From contig NZ_LMFS01000001.1 in the NCBI RefSeq assembly GCF_001426945.1, forward strand, positions 3,403,643 through 3,450,436: a DNA stretch of 46,794 nucleotides, in the 5' to 3' direction. Made by a program: the position numbers and the translations under genes. Positions within the stretch are counted from its first letter, which is position 1, and each line of letters opens with the position of its first letter. This stretch comes from Pseudolabrys sp. Root1462. GTDB lineage: Bacteria > Pseudomonadota > Alphaproteobacteria > Rhizobiales > Xanthobacteraceae. This document shows, piece by piece, positions 45,530 to 46,794 of the stretch. The notes under the pieces were generated by a model. It did no database searches, was not told the origin of the DNA, and saw only the letters and a list, made by a program, of their open reading frames with translations.

Positions 45530-46794
45530 CTACACGATCAGGACGTGGTTGATGACGTCGTAGATCTGAATGTTGGCGCTGGTCAGCGTCGTATGATCGA
45601 CGCCATTGAGCGTGACAGTGTGCCCGGATGTATCCGTAATCACCGTATCGGCTCCGCTGGCGCTCGCGTGACTGAGGACATCTGTCGCGCTCGCGAAAAC
45701 ATCGCTGTCGAACTGGAGGATGTCGTGACCCGTTGCGTTGCCCGCCGTGAACGACTGAACCGTGTCATTGCCGAAATTATTGTGAAACACAAAGGTGTCT
45801 GTGCCACCGCTGCTGAATAGATCATTTCCTTGACCACCGGCATAGGTGTTGTTTCCGGTGAAGCCACCACCATTAACGAAGAGGTGGTTGGTGCCGGTCA
45901 GACCAGAGGCATCGATCGAAATGCTACCGGTCACCGTTGATCCACCGGAGCCAAAGTGGAGATAGCCAGTCGAAGCGCCATTGTAGTGGGCGCTCGACAC
46001 AAGTTCATCGCCGACAATCACCGAGTAACCGCCGGCGGCATTGGTCAACGCGATATTGTCGATGTTGGACACCGTCGCGATGCCGTTCGCATCGCTCAAA
46101 TCATAGGCGCCGCCGGTCGTCAGTTTGATGACATCGGTAATGTTCGTCTTGTCTTGCGCCGTGCCATCGATCACATCGCCGGCGAGGTCGCCGGAAGAGG
46201 CAATGACAAAAGCGTCGGCGCCCAGACCGCCAGTCAGAATGTCGCCCCCCGCGCCGCTCGTAATGATGTCGTTGCCATCGCCGCCGGTCAGCGTGTCGGC
46301 GAAGCCGCTGCCGGTAATCGCAAAGGCCTCGCTCTGGCCATGCAGATCGATGGTGACGCCCGCGGTCGCCGTCGAGGCGGAGACCGCTTCAACACCGGCG
46401 ATCGACGCATCAGTCGCGCCGAGAGTATTAAGATGCGCCGATGTGGAGGTCAGGTTGATCGTGTCATGCGTTCCGGCTCCGAGGTCGATCGTGCCGTTGC
46501 CGATAATGATGTGATCGAGCTGCAGCCCCGTAAGCGTGATCGAATCGTCGCAGCCGGTGCCGACGAGATTGCCGGCGTCGACATGGTCCACCATCGGCAC
46601 GCCAGATGCAGAGATATCGACGCCGTTGGCGAGAACATTAACGACATTGATGCCGCCACCGAGGTCGATCGCAGTCGACGCCGACCAATCGGTCGCCGAC
46701 AGTTTCAAGGTGTTGTCATCACTGGTTCCGACCGTGACGGTCACCACGATCGTATCGCTTGCGCCGTGCTCGTCCGTCACCTTCGCGGTGAAGG
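45530..46794 (-). CDS. RTX-type calcium-binding protein, C-terminal part (runs off the window)
   Basis: At least 421 residues at the C-terminus of a larger protein; the frame is open to the window edge (FTAKVTDEHGASDT at the edge). The N-terminal piece resembles cadherin or bacterial Ig-like repeats (TIVVTVTVGTSDDNT). RTX nonapeptides follow: GGDGNDIIT, SGAGGDILT and GGLGADAFV, with a second cluster AGGQGNDLF, GGTDTFVFH and FGNDTVQSF. The extreme C-terminus, VINHVLIV, is hydrophobic, as in type I secretion signals. These repeats bind calcium after secretion. The ABC and HlyD genes downstream are presumably its exporter. The full length and activity are unknown. Confidence 0.9.
   Translation of the reverse strand, partial: FTAKVTDEHGASDTIVVTVTVGTSDDNTLKLSATDWSASTAIDLGGGINVVNVLANGVDISASGVPMVDHVDAGNLVGTGCDDSITLTGLQLDHIIIGNGTIDLGAGTHDTINLTSTSAHLNTLGATDASIAGVEAVSASTATAGVTIDLHGQSEAFAITGSGFADTLTGGDGNDIITSGAGGDILTGGLGADAFVIASSGDLAGDVIDGTAQDKTNITDVIKLTTGGAYDLSDANGIATVSNIDNIALTNAAGGYSVIVGDELVSSAHYNGASTGYLHFGSGGSTVTGSISIDASGLTGTNHLFVNGGGFTGNNTYAGGQGNDLFSSGGTDTFVFHNNFGNDTVQSFTAGNATGHDILQFDSDVFASATDVLSHASASGADTVITDTSGHTVTLNGVDHTTLTSANIQIYDVINHVLIV

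Noticed and set aside
43454-45820. A 788-codon open frame on the plus strand across the ABC exporter gene
   Set aside because: It lies antisense to genes with intact catalytic motifs and has an R-, D- and H-rich peptide typical of the shadow of a high-GC gene.

Overview
The window reads as a chromosomal segment of a high-GC alphaproteobacterium of the Hyphomicrobiales (Rhizobiales), most likely near Bradyrhizobium, Rhodopseudomonas, Pseudolabrys or Xanthobacteraceae. This is inferred from gene content and order: a tlpA gene divergent from argH; an argH / small gene / lptM-like lipoprotein / lysA / TIGR02302 block; a HIG1 protein / PduO-type adenosyltransferase / etfB / etfA / hbd block; a chorismate mutase / hisC / tyrC block; and dispersed palindromic intergenic repeats. 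I saw no tRNA, rRNA, CRISPR array, insertion sequence or phage gene. No gene-free stretch exceeds about 300 bases; the longest, 32359-32654, holds one doubtful small ORF.

Layout. 1-5056: end of an M23 peptidase, a UvrD-like helicase, palindromic repeats, and clpB behind a heat-shock-like promoter. 5215-9199: a MOSC protein; a TetR regulator divergent from a short-chain dehydrogenase with a pair of palindromes between them; a secreted CHAP-type hydrolase; a small VOC protein. 9371-13506: aromatic amino acid genes (chorismate mutase with an extra domain, hisC, tyrC), then an acetyltransferase and a LysE exporter. 13628-19853: envelope genes (DUF2125, ChaC, PlsC, YdcF, FtsX, FtsE, MJ0042 zinc-finger protein). 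19903-26749: the large TIGR02302 membrane protein, lysA, an LptM-like lipoprotein, a small hypothetical gene, argH, and tlpA on the other strand.

26762-29641: a small hypothetical gene, then an ArsR regulator, an AHSA1-VOC fusion, a glutathione transferase and a START-like protein. The ArsR gene appears to be read from a leaderless mRNA with an operator across its start codon. 29668-33449: hbd, etfA, etfB, PduO and HIG1, linking fatty-acid or hydroxybutyryl-CoA oxidation to electron transfer. 33578-38886: a membrane GT2 glycosyltransferase with an N-terminal type II secretion ATPase-like domain, a SCO copper chaperone with an unlisted 52-residue membrane protein upstream, a secreted polysaccharide deacetylase with a strong terminator, a 95-residue unknown, and a TSUP exporter. 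39100-40047: a PfkB-family sugar kinase, divergent from the exporter across an FNR/FixK-type box.

40054-46794: an apparent type I secretion locus on the minus strand. An RTX calcium-binding protein (cut by the window edge) is followed by its ABC exporter, an HlyD adaptor and a CHASE2-class III adenylate cyclase. The last three overlap by 4 bases each, so cAMP synthesis looks translationally coupled to secretion. This is the most interesting arrangement in the window. Functional links also run between loci: TlpA (26060-26749) is the family known to reduce SCO proteins such as the one at 35592-36194, and both serve cytochrome aa3 copper-centre assembly.
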